Under the pieces are notes generated by a model. The model saw nothing but the letters and a program-made list of their open reading frames with translations. It made no database searches and was not told where the DNA came from. A program made the translations under genes and the position numbers. Source: Dielma fastidiosa (lineage in GTDB: Bacteria; Bacillota_I; Bacilli_A; Erysipelotrichales; Erysipelotrichaceae). From it: 64,000 nucleotides of DNA. Each line of letters begins with the position of its first letter. The first letter of the stretch is position 1. Positions 35,392 through 45,842 of this stretch are shown here, piece by piece. The DNA lies in contig NZ_HE578926.1 in the NCBI RefSeq assembly GCF_000313565.1, positions 312,814 through 376,813 on the forward strand, written 5' to 3'.

Positions 35392-35393
35392 AA

Positions 35394-36290
35394 TTATTGA
35401 GACTGATACGGATACCAGAGCTCCATCGATGGAATCTGCGCAGTATGATAAATTTCAGGCGCGAAACAATCCATCACATAACCATGTTCAGACAGCCACC
35501 GAGTGCTGAATTTTACCGCTTTATTGAGCGAAGCCGTTACCAGCTCATCAAAGGTTTCCGCTTCAAAGCTGCAGATAATGTAGGCTCTTGGCGGCAGAGT
35601 GAAGCTCTCCCATTGGGTATTAGCGGCTTCACACTCGGCACCGGTAAAATAGGTAAAGCAGCCATCAGGGGTTTTGCTGTTCAGATAAGAAACGCCAATT
35701 TCACGGCCGTGATGAAGTACGGGCAGCTGATGTTTCAGCTGATGAAACTGCGTCCACAATTGACCGGGTATATCTACCCCGCAGGTTTCTCCCAACGGCA
35801 GCTGAGCGCTGATTGGAACAATACCGCTGATGCCTGTAAAATGAATCGGCTGTTCTAAAACAATGTGCTTCATTTCCAGCACCAAGCCCTCACTGACTAA
35901 CGGACTATTTTCTTCAATCTCTGTTTCATTCAGCAGCAAATCCGGCTTATCGAATTGATTCAGCATGATGGGCTTTTGACGATAGCTTGTCGGTGTCATG
36001 CCATAAGCCTCTTTAAATGAGCGGGTAAATACTTCCTGTGAACCAAAACCGCAGCTAACCGCGATATTCAGGATTGTATCATCACTCTCCTTCAGTATTT
36101 CACACGCCTTTGCCAAACGCCGCAGCTTAATATATTCCATGACCGGCTTTTTAACTAATTTTGTAAATAACCGCTGATAATAAAAAGGGGATAGGGCTGC
36201 CTTCGCGGCCAATTGTTTAATATCCTGTTTCGCATCCAGATTTTCTTCAATAAAATCCAGCGTGCATTGTATCGATTCCCATGCGTACAT
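35394..36290 (-). CDS. AraC family regulator with GyrI-like ligand domain
   Basis: A 298-residue regulator. Two helix-turn-helix motifs in the first 105 residues (DIKQLAAKAALSPFYYQRLF and SCGFGSQEVFTRSFKEAYG, then MTPTSYR). The C-terminal half (about 140-298) resembles the GyrI/BmrR small-molecule binding fold (FTGISGIVPISAQLPLG; LWYPYQ end). Such proteins sense drugs or amphipathic compounds. It diverges from the UvrA-like ATPase, which may be its target. AAAGGAGG precedes the start. Confidence 0.88.
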   Translation of the reverse strand: MYAWESIQCTLDFIEENLDAKQDIKQLAAKAALSPFYYQRLFTKLVKKPVMEYIKLRRLAKACEILKESDDTILNIAVSCGFGSQEVFTRSFKEAYGMTPTSYRQKPIMLNQFDKPDLLLNETEIEENSPLVSEGLVLEMKHIVLEQPIHFTGISGIVPISAQLPLGETCGVDIPGQLWTQFHQLKHQLPVLHHGREIGVSYLNSKTPDGCFTYFTGAECEAANTQWESFTLPPRAYIICSFEAETFDELVTASLNKAVKFSTRWLSEHGYVMDCFAPEIYHTAQIPSMELWYPYQSQ

Positions 36291-36434
36291 AGCTGTACCT
36301 CCTTTGATACTTATAGAATATCATAAATCTATACTAAAGCTTTGATTCTCTCTGCTGTTTCACCATGTCAGAATCGTTTGTGTTATACTATCATCAGATG
36401 CAGGATGAGTAAAAAAACACAAGGAGGATCATAT

Positions 36435-38873
36435 ATGTCAGCCATTATCATTAAAGGTGCGCGTACAGGAAATCTGAAGAATATTGATGCCACCATTCCT
36501 AAACAGCAGTTAGTTGTTTTAACAGGCGTATCCGGCTGCGGGAAGTCCACCTTGGCCATTGATACTTTATTTCAGGAATGTCAGCGGCGTTATCTTGAAG
36601 CGATGGGCATGCAGGGCATTCAAAAGCCTAAGCTGGACAGCTTATCGGGCGGTTCGCCGGCTATTTTGATTACTGCCGGTCATAGTGTGAATAATCCGCG
36701 TTCTTCATTAGGTACGATGAGTAATATTTATACTGATCTGCGGATGCTTTATGAAAAGCTGTCTGCCCGCCGCTGTCCAATCTGTCATGAGCTGTTTGAT
36801 CAATCGATGATTAAGGAAGAAACTGAAAAACAAGAGGATTCGTTTAAGGTTTACATTCATTGTCCGCATTGTCATGCAAGGATTGAAAAATTAACCCGGT
36901 CCCATTTTTCTTATAATACAAGAGAAGGTGCCTGTACGGCTTGTCAGGGACTTGGTCAGGAGCTGATGCTTAATGAGTCAAAGCTTATTGATGAGACATT
37001 AAGTTTAAAGGCAGGTGCGGTTGCTTATTGGGAAGCCCGCTACAAAGAGTATCAGATTGATTTATATGAAAAGGCTTTAAAGGTTTATGGCTTGCCTGCT
37101 GTTCATGATTTGCCGGTTAAAGACTTCTCAGAGGCTCAGAAATCGCTGCTGCTTGATGGAACTGATAACCCATGGATACGAATTGCCTATCCGCACATTA
37201 AAGCGCCTAAAACGGTTTCTGAAGGTCTGTTTGAAGGTGTGCGGCCCATCCTGTGGCGGCGGTTAAGTGAAAAAGGCAGTTTAAGCAAACAGCTGGCGCC
37301 TTATTTCATTGAGGGTGAATGCCGTGAATGCCATGGCGAACGGCTTAATATGCTCAGCCGTGAAGCAAGTATCATGCATACCCGGCTGCCAGAACTTGTG
37401 CAATATTCCTTAGAAGCGCTCTGGCAATGGATTGATTGCCTTGAAAAGCAGTGCAGTCAAGAACAGCTGGTATTGGTTGAAGTTTATCTGCTTGATTTAA
37501 AAACCAAGCTGCAGCGGCTGATTAATGCCGGTCTTTCCTATCTGACACTTGACCGGCAGACGATGACACTCTCCGGCGGTGAGCTGCAGCGAATCAGACT
37601 GGCCGCGGCTTTAGATTCTGAATTAAGCGGCGTCCTCTATATTCTCGATGAACCGACAACCGGTCTGCATGCCAAGGATACAGAAGGTATTATTCAATTG
37701 ATGAACAAGCTCAAGGCGATGGGTAATACGGTACTTGTCATCGAGCATGATCCTGATGTGATGAAGGCTGCTGATCAGATTATCGACATGGGTCCAGGGG
37801 CCGGCCGTTTTGGCGGTGAAATCGTCGCTCAGGGCAGTTTTGAAGAACTGCAGAAACAGGCTTCCTCCATCACGGGTCAGTATTTTAAAAAGCAGCGGAC
37901 CTGCCAAGGAAAAAACCGTCAGCCTCAGGGCTGGATTGAAATCATCAATGCAACGCGCAACAACTTGAAGCACCTCGATATTAAGCTGCCGATCAATGTG
38001 TTATGCGCAGTCACCGGGGTATCCGGATCAGGTAAATCAACGCTAATATTTGAGGTACTGGCAAAGCAGCAGGCGTGTGATGCAATCTTGAATCTTCAAC
38101 AATTTAAAAAGATTATCGCCATTGAGCAGACACCGCTGAACCGCATGAAACGCTCTAATGTAGCGACATATAGCACTCTTTTTACCGAAATCAGAAAGAT
38201 CTATGCCAAACAGGGATATGCGGCTGGTCTGACACCTCGGCATTTCTCATTTAATGCTCCCGGCGGCCGCTGTGAGCATTGTCAGGGATTGGGTACGGTC
38301 ACCAGCAATCTCTTATTTTTCAATGATATAGAAGTCACATGCCCGATCTGTCATGGCAGACAATTCAGTGATGATGTATTAAAAATAAAATTTAAGGGCT
38401 ACAATATTCATGAAATTCTGCATTTATCAATAATGGAAGCCGCGATAGTCTTCCAAGAATTTCCGAAGCTGATGAAAATATTAACACTGCTTATCGACAG
38501 CGGCTTAGGTTATCTTGAACTGGCGCAGTCTTGCACGACATTATCTGCCGGTGAAGCACAGCGGCTAAAGCTTGCCAATGAATTAAATCAGAGTCAGAAG
38601 CAGGGAAATCTTTATCTGATTGATGAACCAACGACGGGTCTGCATCCCCTCGACATTGATAATTTTCTGAAGCTGCTTCAGCGTCTGGTTGATCAGGGAA
38701 ACACGGTTATTGTGGTAGAACATAATCTTCAGCTGATCCGGCAAGCCGATTACATCATCGATCTGGGACCTTTGGGCGGCATTCATGGCGGTAAAGTCAT
38801 CGCTCAAGGAACACCTCTTGAAATCAGTGAAAATCCGGAATCAATCACCGGTCATTATCTAAAGGAGATATAA
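36435..38873 (+). CDS. UvrA-like ABC ATPase (UvrA2-type)
   Basis: An 812-residue UvrA paralogue, shorter than canonical UvrA (about 940). Two ABC modules: Walker A VSGCGKST near residue 30 and VSGSGKST near 525; signatures LSGGELQR and LSAGEAQR; zinc-finger cysteines in CPIC/CPHC, CxxC (CRECHGER) and CEHCQG/CPICHG. Lacks parts of the UvrB-binding region by length. Relatives are linked to drug tolerance or DNA damage. Start at 36435 follows AAGGAGG. Divergent from an AraC/GyrI-type drug sensor. Confidence 0.88.
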   Translation: MSAIIIKGARTGNLKNIDATIPKQQLVVLTGVSGCGKSTLAIDTLFQECQRRYLEAMGMQGIQKPKLDSLSGGSPAILITAGHSVNNPRSSLGTMSNIYTDLRMLYEKLSARRCPICHELFDQSMIKEETEKQEDSFKVYIHCPHCHARIEKLTRSHFSYNTREGACTACQGLGQELMLNESKLIDETLSLKAGAVAYWEARYKEYQIDLYEKALKVYGLPAVHDLPVKDFSEAQKSLLLDGTDNPWIRIAYPHIKAPKTVSEGLFEGVRPILWRRLSEKGSLSKQLAPYFIEGECRECHGERLNMLSREASIMHTRLPELVQYSLEALWQWIDCLEKQCSQEQLVLVEVYLLDLKTKLQRLINAGLSYLTLDRQTMTLSGGELQRIRLAAALDSELSGVLYILDEPTTGLHAKDTEGIIQLMNKLKAMGNTVLVIEHDPDVMKAADQIIDMGPGAGRFGGEIVAQGSFEELQKQASSITGQYFKKQRTCQGKNRQPQGWIEIINATRNNLKHLDIKLPINVLCAVTGVSGSGKSTLIFEVLAKQQACDAILNLQQFKKIIAIEQTPLNRMKRSNVATYSTLFTEIRKIYAKQGYAAGLTPRHFSFNAPGGRCEHCQGLGTVTSNLLFFNDIEVTCPICHGRQFSDDVLKIKFKGYNIHEILHLSIMEAAIVFQEFPKLMKILTLLIDSGLGYLELAQSCTTLSAGEAQRLKLANELNQSQKQGNLYLIDEPTTGLHPLDIDNFLKLLQRLVDQGNTVIVVEHNLQLIRQADYIIDLGPLGGIHGGKVIAQGTPLEISENPESITGHYLKEI

Positions 38874-38876
38874 ACT

Positions 38877-39134
38877 ATGAACTTTACAACTGAAAAGAAT
38901 CGCATTTATTATGAAGCAGACGGCAAACTGCTCGCGGAAATTACCTTTATCGACAGCGATGAAAACAGTATGACCATTAATCATACCTTTGTCGATGACA
39001 GTCTGCGCGGACAGGGCATCGCTTCCCAACTTGTACAAGCGGCAGTCAATGAAATAAAAAAACAGAAGAAGCATGTAAAAGCGTCCTGTTCCTATGCGGT
39101 GAACTGGCTTGCTAAACACCCTGACGCAGCTTAA
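38877..39134 (+). CDS. Small GNAT-like N-acetyltransferase (YjdJ/PF14542 type)
   Basis: An 85-residue minimal acetyltransferase-fold protein. The acetyl-CoA loop is LRGQGIASQLVQAAV and the following KASCSYAVNWLAKHP is typical of this short family. It lies 3 nt after the UvrA-like gene, with AAAGGAGAT before the start, so it is cotranscribed. Substrate unknown. Confidence 0.85.
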   Translation: MNFTTEKNRIYYEADGKLLAEITFIDSDENSMTINHTFVDDSLRGQGIASQLVQAAVNEIKKQKKHVKASCSYAVNWLAKHPDAA

Positions 39135-39153
39135 ATAAAACACATTTATAAGG

Positions 39154-39190
39154 AACCACTGACACTATTAAGAAGCGTCAGTGGTTTTGT
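39154..39190 (+). terminator. Terminator after small acetyltransferase
   Basis: AACCACTGAC and GTCAGTGGTT form a 10-bp stem around a 13-nt loop, followed by T-rich sequence. Confidence 0.8.
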
Positions 39191-39257
39191 TATTTTAATC
39201 AATCTGATTTTTATCTCAAGAAAAATCAGAATTTTCGTATTTTTTTTGAGATAAATG

Positions 39258-39296
39258 TCAAAAAAAGATGTACAAGTTAATATGTACATCTTTTTA
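39258..39296 (-). terminator. Terminator after ptsI
   Basis: AAAAGATGTACA and TGTACATCTTTT form a 12-bp stem with U runs in both directions; it lies 7 nt after the ptsI stop on the minus strand. A separate inverted repeat, TTATCTCAA/TTGAGATAA (39211-39254), lies beyond it. Confidence 0.8.
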
Positions 39297-39302
39297 ATAT
39301 GT

Positions 39303-41009
39303 TTATTTATTTAATGCAGCCTTTACCAGTTCAGTTACTTCTTCAGCTGTATCCAGAGTCAGCGCCTTAGCAGCCAGCTCTTCCATTTCTTTCTTGCTTA
39401 AAGAGTTAACGATCTTACGTGCAGGCAGGATTGATGTAGCACTCATTGAGAATTCATCTAAGCCTAAACCAAGCAGTACAGGCACTGCATATGGATCACC
39501 GGCCATTTCACCGCACATACCAGCCCAGCGGCCATTGCTGTGAGCACCATCAATTGTCAGTTTGATTAAACGTAACAGAGATGGATTCAGCGGCTGATAC
39601 AAGTAAGAAACTTTCTCACTCATACGGTCAGCAGCCATTGAGTATTGTACTAAGTCATTTGTTCCGATTGAGAAGAAATCAGCTTCCTTCGCAAAGTTAT
39701 CAGCCAAAATAGCCGAAGCCGGAATTTCAACCATCATACCTACTTCAATATTATCCGCAACTTTAACACCTTCCTTAATCAGATTTTCTTTTTCTTCAAG
39801 GAAGATTGCTTTAGCCTGACGGAATTCATTGATTGTCGCAATCATTGGGAACATGATGCAAAGCTTGCCATATACAGATGCTCTGATCAGCGCTCTTAAT
39901 TGAGTACGGAAAATATCAGTACGATCCAGACACAGACGAATCGCGCGATAACCCAAGAATGGATTCATTTCTTCAGGGAATGTAAAGTAAGGCAGCTTCT
40001 TATCACCGCCGATATCCAATGTACGAACAACAACCTTCTTGCCGTTCATTCCCTCTAATACTTCTTTATAAGCTTCAAATTGTTCATCTTCAGTTGGGAA
40101 ATGATCTGAATTCATGTATAAGAATTCAGTACGGTACAGACCTACGCCTTCACCGCCATTATTCAATACACCTTCAACATCCTTTGGTGTACCGATATTA
40201 CCTGCCAATTCAACCTCATGACCATCAACAGTCACTGATTTTGCAGTCTTTAATACTTTTAATGCTTCTCTTTCTTCAGCAAAATCTTTTGCTTTCTGTT
40301 CATATAAAGCAACAGTTTCAGCATCTGGATTCAGGAACACTTCACCAGCAACCGCATCCAAAATTACTAAATCACCATGATTAGCTGCTTCAAGCACACC
40401 GGCACAGCCAACAACGGCAGGAATTTCAAGGCTTCTTGCCATGATAGCGGAATGAGACGTTCTGCCGCCGATTGCAGTCGCAAAACCTTTAGCGTGTTCA
40501 TTCAGCTGAGCTGTATCAGAAGGTGTTAAATCATGTGCTACGATAACAGAATCTTCATCAACCGCAGACAGATCAGGAATGATCAAACCCAATAAATGAG
40601 CTGTTAAACGATGCGTAACATCCTTAATATCAGCCGCTCTTTCACGGAAATAATCATTATCCATCGCTTCAAACATCGCAATTGTATTCTTCGCAACTGT
40701 ATCTGCTGCGAATTCAGCATTTACCTTATCATTTTCAATCATCGCAACGATTTGTGACGCAAAATCAGGATCTGAAGCCATCATTAAATGGGCGTCAAAT
40801 ACTGCCAGCTCTTCTTCGGATAATTTTCCAGCAGCTCTTTCTTTGATTCCTTCGATATCTTTCTTAGTTGCCTCTAAAGCCTCATTAAACTTGGCAATTT
40901 CATTAGCAGCATCGATATTGTCAACCTTGACAATTTCAACCTTAGGCTGTTCAAGCTTATAAACTTTCGCAATAGCAACGCCAGCAGATGCAGCAATACC
41001 TTTTAACAT
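39303..41009 (-). CDS. ptsI: PTS enzyme I (phosphoenolpyruvate-protein phosphotransferase)
   Basis: A 568-residue general PTS enzyme that transfers phosphate from PEP to HPr. The active His186 is in [16 protein letters not shown]-binding blocks include [17 protein letters not shown] and IGTNDLVQY with the C-terminal Cys in [11 protein letters not shown]. It feeds all PTS permeases, including the IIB/IIC pair in this window. No ptsH is adjacent. GAGGAGG-like sequence precedes the start. Confidence 0.95.
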   Translation of the reverse strand: MLKGIAASAGVAIAKVYKLEQPKVEIVKVDNIDAANEIAKFNEALEATKKDIEGIKERAAGKLSEEELAVFDAHLMMASDPDFASQIVAMIENDKVNAEFAADTVAKNTIAMFEAMDNDYFRERAADIKDVTHRLTAHLLGLIIPDLSAVDEDSVIVAHDLTPSDTAQLNEHAKGFATAIGGRTSHSAIMARSLEIPAVVGCAGVLEAANHGDLVILDAVAGEVFLNPDAETVALYEQKAKDFAEEREALKVLKTAKSVTVDGHEVELAGNIGTPKDVEGVLNNGGEGVGLYRTEFLYMNSDHFPTEDEQFEAYKEVLEGMNGKKVVVRTLDIGGDKKLPYFTFPEEMNPFLGYRAIRLCLDRTDIFRTQLRALIRASVYGKLCIMFPMIATINEFRQAKAIFLEEKENLIKEGVKVADNIEVGMMVEIPASAILADNFAKEADFFSIGTNDLVQYSMAADRMSEKVSYLYQPLNPSLLRLIKLTIDGAHSNGRWAGMCGEMAGDPYAVPVLLGLGLDEFSMSATSILPARKIVNSLSKKEMEELAAKALTLDTAEEVTELVKAALNK

Positions 41010-41115
41010 ACTTTTTTCGTCCTCCTCAAGATCTCTTCATGATAAGCACAACGTCTAAACGTCGTTCAGTTGACTATAAATAACCGTTCTTATCTAAACT
41101 TTATTTTATCATTAT

Positions 41116-41436
41116 TTAAGCGGTTACGCAACGCACAAATTCATCAATAGCTCTTGATCGGATACGGTAATAAGTGCTCTTTGTGAAATAATTCATATAC
41201 CATTTAGCCTGACGGCTGCTGAAATAATCATTACGCAGGATCAGCGCCTCATCATCAGGCAGGCTGGCAAGAATCACGTCAATCGTTTCGATATATTCAA
41301 AAGCCTCTGCCAGCTCACGATTATCACACTCCGAAACCATCAAATTATCTATATCATAATACTGGCGTTTCAGCTTCTTATAAATCATCGCCAATTGCTT
41401 CACAATAGCTTCATTGTCCTTCTGCATATCATTCAC
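41116..41436 (-). CDS. MG284/MPN403-like small protein
   Basis: A 106-residue protein with a C-terminal half resembling a sigma region 4/ArpU-type helix-turn-helix: LPDDEALILRNDYF, then STYYRIRSRAIDEFVRCV. It resembles the MG284/MPN403 family of Mollicutes and related Firmicutes, of unknown function. GGG lies about 9 nt before the first ATG; a second ATG three codons later is possible. It lies between kdpE and ptsI. Confidence 0.5.
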   Translation of the reverse strand: MNDMQKDNEAIVKQLAMIYKKLKRQYYDIDNLMVSECDNRELAEAFEYIETIDVILASLPDDEALILRNDYFSSRQAKWYMNYFTKSTYYRIRSRAIDEFVRCVTA

Positions 41437-41485
41437 CCATTCCCTTAGTTAATATATATGCAGAAAAGCATTAAATACCTAAAAA

Positions 41486-42196
41486 TCATTCATTTTTTTC
41501 ATCAATTCTAAGTAAACGATAACCAATCCCGACATGAGTTTGAATATATCGCGGATGAGACGGATCAGGTTCGATTTTTTTGCGCAGCCCAGCCATAAAA
41601 ACACGCAGTGAAGCCACATCATTATCCCATGCGCTGCCCCAGATTTCACGGGTGATAGTTGTATGTGTCAGTACCTTGCCGACATTCTTTGCCAGCAGAC
41701 ACAATAATTTATATTCAATAGGTGTGACATGCAGTTCCTGATCATTAAGATAAACACAGCCGCCCGCATAGTCAATTTTCAAGCCGCCATTAACGAAGAC
41801 GGACGCGGCGGCATTGCTGCTTTGCATATAATGAATACGGCGCAGCGCCACCCGTAAGCGAGCCAGCAGTTCTTCCACGGAAAAGGGTTTAGTCAGATAA
41901 TCGTCAGCCCCGGCATCCAGTGCCTCAATCTTATCCCGGTCTTCAACCCGGGCACTTATTACAATAATCGGCATCAGTGACCAGGAACGCAGCTTCTTTA
42001 TAATTTCAATACCATCAATATCCGGCAGTCCGAGATCAAGCAGGACAACATCAGGATTATGCGTAACCGCTTCGCTGATTGCTTCACTGCCAGTAGTGCT
42101 CACATGAAAATGATAACCTTGTGTTTCCAAGGTTGCCGCAATTAAATTACGGATGGCAGAGTCATCCTCAACCACAAGCAGAAAGGGTTTATTCAT
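41486..42196 (-). CDS. kdpE: KdpE response regulator
   Basis: A 236-residue OmpR-type regulator. Receiver with acidic pair Asp11-Asp12 and phospho-acceptor Asp54 (VVLLDLGLPD), then a winged-helix domain (TPIEYKLLCLLAKNVGKVLT; HVGIGYRLL). Activated by KdpD under potassium limitation or salt stress, it switches on kdpFABC. It overlaps kdpD by 8 nt. Matching boxes before kdpF and kdpD are its probable sites. Confidence 0.95.
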   Translation of the reverse strand: MNKPFLLVVEDDSAIRNLIAATLETQGYHFHVSTTGSEAISEAVTHNPDVVLLDLGLPDIDGIEIIKKLRSWSLMPIIVISARVEDRDKIEALDAGADDYLTKPFSVEELLARLRVALRRIHYMQSSNAAASVFVNGGLKIDYAGGCVYLNDQELHVTPIEYKLLCLLAKNVGKVLTHTTITREIWGSAWDNDVASLRVFMAGLRKKIEPDPSHPRYIQTHVGIGYRLLRIDEKNE

Positions 42197-44870
42197 GTAA
42201 ATCTACCTCCTCACTTGGCAGCAGAATCGTAAATATTGTACCATGCCCAACATTATCAGCTACCATAATGCTGCCGCCATGCGCCTGTACAATGGTACGG
42301 CATAAGGATAACCCAATCCCCATACCGCGCCGGCTGTCAGCAACCGATTTCTTAACCGTATAAAACATATCAAACAGCTGAGCTTTATCCTTATCTTGAA
42401 TTCCATTGCCATTATCCGCTACCTTAATTTCAATCATATCACCTTTTTTATTACTGCTTATAATGATTTCAGAACCTGAAGGCGTATATTTAATCGCGTT
42501 GTCGATCAGATTGATTAAAACCTGCATAATTAAATGACTGTCCATCTTGGCCAATAAAACTTCATCACTTTCAATTACCTTAAGCTGATGTTCAGAAGCA
42601 TGACGATTAATATGCTTCATGGCTTCCAAAATCACCTCATCAACAACTTCTGCCTGCATATTTAAATGCGCTGTACCATCTTCAATCCGAGTTACTGAAA
42701 GCAGATTCTCGGTCAGATTAATCAGCCACATTGAATCATCATAGATATCCATCAGCAGCTGATTTCGTTTGGCAGCCTCTAAGCGGTCGCAGTTATTCAT
42801 CAGCATACTGGCATTGCCGGAAATACTGGTCAGCGGTGTCCTGAAATCATGAGAAATGCTTCGCAGCAGATCAGCTCTTAATTTTTCATTGCGGGCCTTT
42901 ACAGCAGCCTCCTCACGCTTATAATTATACATATCCTTTTCCAAGGCAAGCGCGCATTCACTGAGAATTGATAATACAAGATTACTGGCAAACGTGTCCA
43001 GCGCCTCCTTTAAAGCCAATCCTACAACCCCCTGTACTTGGGAATCACTGCGGACAGCCAGATAAAGACATTGGGCGTTGCCTAATGTATTCGTTGTCTT
43101 ACCGGCACGTTTATTGTTTTCATAAACCCATTCCGCAACTGCCTTCTCATTATCCGAAACAATGTTGGCTGCCGGCATTGGTTCTAAAGCAAAGATACTT
43201 GGCTCCTTTAAGCCATGGCCATCGTCAGACGGATAAAAGATTACCGGCACTTCAAGCAGTTTTATCAGTTGATTTGAGGTACATGCGATAATATCCTCCG
43301 CACTCTTTGCATTCTGCAGCAGCTGACTGGTTTCCAGCAAAATCTTTGTCTGAAAAGCTGTATTCGCTGATTGCCGCGCCTGCTTACGAATACGGATTGC
43401 TAAATCACCGGTTATTACAGCTGCAATAAACATGATGATAAAGGTAACCGGATAACCAGAATCATAAGCTGCCAGTGTATAGCGCGGGATAGTAAAAAAG
43501 AAATTAAAAATAACAACACTTAAAATTGAAGACAAAGCGCTGATTAATTGATTAGCAGTAACCACCGAAGTTATTAATACACCTAAAATATAGATTGTAA
43601 TAATATTTGCTTCACTGAAACCCATCTCATAAAAAATAAAACTAATCAAGGTCGACAGCAGCAACGCGGCTGCCGCAAAGCCCAAATTCTTAATATTTAA
43701 TTCACAGCTGCCCGCATATGTCAGCTTACGCTTTAATACCGGCGTATCTTTATCCGGAATAATATAGATATCAAGATTGGGAGCATAAGCCGTCAGCTGT
43801 TCAGAGAACGGGCGGCGGATTAAACCAAATCTCGTACGTGTATTACTGCGGCCAAGAACAATCTTACTGACCTTATTATTGCGGGCAAATTCAGCGATTT
43901 GAAACGCTACATCATCACCAAAAGCCGTCTCAATATTTGCCCCCAGCTGACTTGCTAAGTGGATATTATCGCGCAAACGTTCCCGATTTTCCTTCGTCAT
44001 CGATGGAAATTCCGAGGTTTCCACAAATAAAGCCGTCAGCTTTCCTTTAAATGCTGATGCCATGCGCGAGCCTGTGCGGATGATCTTTGGATTTGATGGT
44101 GAGGGAGATAAACACACAAGGATATGCTCATCAGCATATCCTATACCTGCATGATTTACCTGTTCTGCCAGCTTATTTACTCGATCCGCCGCTCTGCGCA
44201 AAGCAATTTCACGCAGAGAAGTCAGATTGGCTGAATTAAAAAAGCCTGTAATAGCCTGATCTGCCTGCTGCTTGCGGTAAATCAATCCCTCATTAAGACG
44301 GCGTGTCAGTTCCTCCGGCTCAATATCCACAAGCTCTACCTGATCCGCCTGATCAAAAATCCGATCAGGAATCCGCTCATGAACAACAACACCGGTAATC
44401 GAAGCGATAATATCATTTAAGCTTTCAAGATGCTGAACATTAACGGTGGTAAATACATTAATTCCCGCCTTCAGCAATTCTTCAATATCCTGATAACGTT
44501 TTTCATGACGGCTGCCATGGGCATTGGTATGTGCCAATTCATCAACCAGCAAAACCTGCGGATGTCGTACTAAAGCCTGATCAAGATCAAATTCGTTTAA
44601 TTTTATATTATGATAATTAACTGTTTTAGTCGCTATCTTTTCCAAACCTTCACACAATGCCATGGTCTTTTCACGGGTATGCGGTTCAATATAACCAATC
44701 ACGACATCAATACCCTGTTTTTTCAGATCATGAGCCGCTGACAGCATCGCATAAGTTTTGCCAACCCCCGCCGCATAGCCAAAAAAGATTTTCAACCGGC
44801 CGCGGCTGTTGATCGATTCTTCATATTTAAGACGTTCTAACAGCTCATCTGGCGTTTCTTTTCTGATCAT
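42189..44870 (-). CDS. kdpD: KdpD sensor histidine kinase
   Basis: An 893-residue sensor. N-terminal KdpD domain with Walker A GYAAGVGKT (31-39), a USP-like domain (about 245-370), four transmembrane segments (about 395-495), a GAF-like domain, then HisKA with SISHDFRTPLTSI and HATPase with the NALIDNAIKYTPSG-like block and GMGIGLSLC. It senses potassium and ionic stress and phosphorylates KdpE. GAGGTGA precedes the start. Confidence 0.95.
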   Translation of the reverse strand: MIRKETPDELLERLKYEESINSRGRLKIFFGYAAGVGKTYAMLSAAHDLKKQGIDVVIGYIEPHTREKTMALCEGLEKIATKTVNYHNIKLNEFDLDQALVRHPQVLLVDELAHTNAHGSRHEKRYQDIEELLKAGINVFTTVNVQHLESLNDIIASITGVVVHERIPDRIFDQADQVELVDIEPEELTRRLNEGLIYRKQQADQAITGFFNSANLTSLREIALRRAADRVNKLAEQVNHAGIGYADEHILVCLSPSPSNPKIIRTGSRMASAFKGKLTALFVETSEFPSMTKENRERLRDNIHLASQLGANIETAFGDDVAFQIAEFARNNKVSKIVLGRSNTRTRFGLIRRPFSEQLTAYAPNLDIYIIPDKDTPVLKRKLTYAGSCELNIKNLGFAAAALLLSTLISFIFYEMGFSEANIITIYILGVLITSVVTANQLISALSSILSVVIFNFFFTIPRYTLAAYDSGYPVTFIIMFIAAVITGDLAIRIRKQARQSANTAFQTKILLETSQLLQNAKSAEDIIACTSNQLIKLLEVPVIFYPSDDGHGLKEPSIFALEPMPAANIVSDNEKAVAEWVYENNKRAGKTTNTLGNAQCLYLAVRSDSQVQGVVGLALKEALDTFASNLVLSILSECALALEKDMYNYKREEAAVKARNEKLRADLLRSISHDFRTPLTSISGNASMLMNNCDRLEAAKRNQLLMDIYDDSMWLINLTENLLSVTRIEDGTAHLNMQAEVVDEVILEAMKHINRHASEHQLKVIESDEVLLAKMDSHLIMQVLINLIDNAIKYTPSGSEIIISSNKKGDMIEIKVADNGNGIQDKDKAQLFDMFYTVKKSVADSRRGMGIGLSLCRTIVQAHGGSIMVADNVGHGTIFTILLPSEEVDLHE

Positions 44871-44937
44871 CAGCTCACCTCTATATGCTTCATATTATAT
44901 CATAAGTGAAATTAATAAATCATAAGGAATAAAGCCG

Positions 44938-44959
44938 CCGGTATTAAGATTGTATAAAG
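44938..44959 (-). promoter_or_regulatory. KdpE-like box upstream of kdpD
   Basis: The minus-strand sequence CTTTATACAATCTTAATACC, followed by GG, matches 17 of 22 bases of the box before kdpF, keeping an 11-bp direct-repeat spacing. Located in the 90-nt gap before kdpD, next to the stop of the preceding gene; a -10-like TATAAT follows at about 44894-44899. Suggests separate, self-amplified expression of kdpDE. Confidence 0.55.
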
Positions 44960-44960
44960 A

Positions 44961-45839
44961 TCAGCGATGAAGCGGCGGGGCTGGAAAGATAATTTTCAGC
45001 AGCAGCTGTTGAGCCGGTGACCCATGAACATAGTCATACAGTATTCGTTTACCATTTCTATCCTGCATGATAAAGCCATTATCATCATAAGTTATTTTTA
45101 TATTGGCTTGCTGAAGAGCAAAACGAAGTGATAGCTCCCATGTGAAGAAAGAATTAAGACAGCCCATTTCAAGCTTATTCATCAAGACACTAAACTCCAC
45201 TGCACTTACCCCATCTATTAACAGCAGCAGCCATAAATCGACCTGCTGCTTCAGCGTATAACTGAAACGATCCAGATCTAATTCATCAATGGGTCTAAGC
45301 GGCAGATAGCGAAAATACGTATTCTTATCTAAGTCAGGATAATGTGTAAAGCTTTGATTGGTAAACGCATTCCTTTTGATGAGCAGAAAATCATGACGAT
45401 AATCAATGCCCTGCAGGATATCACTCAGCATTTTTAACTGCTCCTGATCTGGACAGCTGATCCGCAGACATAAATCATATAGTTCACTGAAATCCTGTCC
45501 GGAAACATTCAGCTTTTGGACCTTTACTTTATCATTTCCTACTTCTAGTATGATTTGAGCTGTTTCGATACCATTGGCACAGCCATAGATAGAAATGGGA
45601 TATTTATGTGAAATATAAGCTATCGAATAGAGTAAATCATTCAGTAAAATCTCACATTGGAAATATGAATGACCATAATAAATCCAAAGATTATTCTCAT
45701 TTGTGTAAATTGTTGGATTCATCGATAATTCTGATGATATTGTCAGTAACAGGGCTATCAATTCCTCCTGTGCGCCATCAGTACAATCATAGGCAGGCAA
45801 GTCTATTTCAAATTCTAGGGCGATGTTTTTCTTGTGCAT
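44961..45839 (-). CDS. Hypothetical protein within the kdp operon
   Basis: An unrecognised 292-residue soluble protein between kdpC (3 nt gap) and kdpD (90 nt gap). No signal peptide; TTGGAGT precedes the start. It contains the leucine-rich helix KQQVDLWLLLLIDGVSAVEF and a C-terminal half with FALQQANIKITYDDNGF and LLKIIFPAPP. The strict position in the kdp operon implies a role in potassium homeostasis or Kdp regulation, but nothing in its sequence identifies a domain for me. Confidence 0.75.
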   Translation of the reverse strand: MHKKNIALEFEIDLPAYDCTDGAQEELIALLLTISSELSMNPTIYTNENNLWIYYGHSYFQCEILLNDLLYSIAYISHKYPISIYGCANGIETAQIILEVGNDKVKVQKLNVSGQDFSELYDLCLRISCPDQEQLKMLSDILQGIDYRHDFLLIKRNAFTNQSFTHYPDLDKNTYFRYLPLRPIDELDLDRFSYTLKQQVDLWLLLLIDGVSAVEFSVLMNKLEMGCLNSFFTWELSLRFALQQANIKITYDDNGFIMQDRNGKRILYDYVHGSPAQQLLLKIIFPAPPLHR

Positions 45840-45842
45840 AAT

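Noticed and set aside
40019-40384. 121-codon plus-strand frame rich in His, Gln and Leu
   Set aside because: It is fully inside ptsI on the opposite strand and has the composition of a shadow frame.
41036-41075. Repeated GACGTT elements upstream of ptsI
   Set aside because: A short repeat (GACGTT twice) without clear symmetry or matching copies elsewhere; not enough to call an operator.
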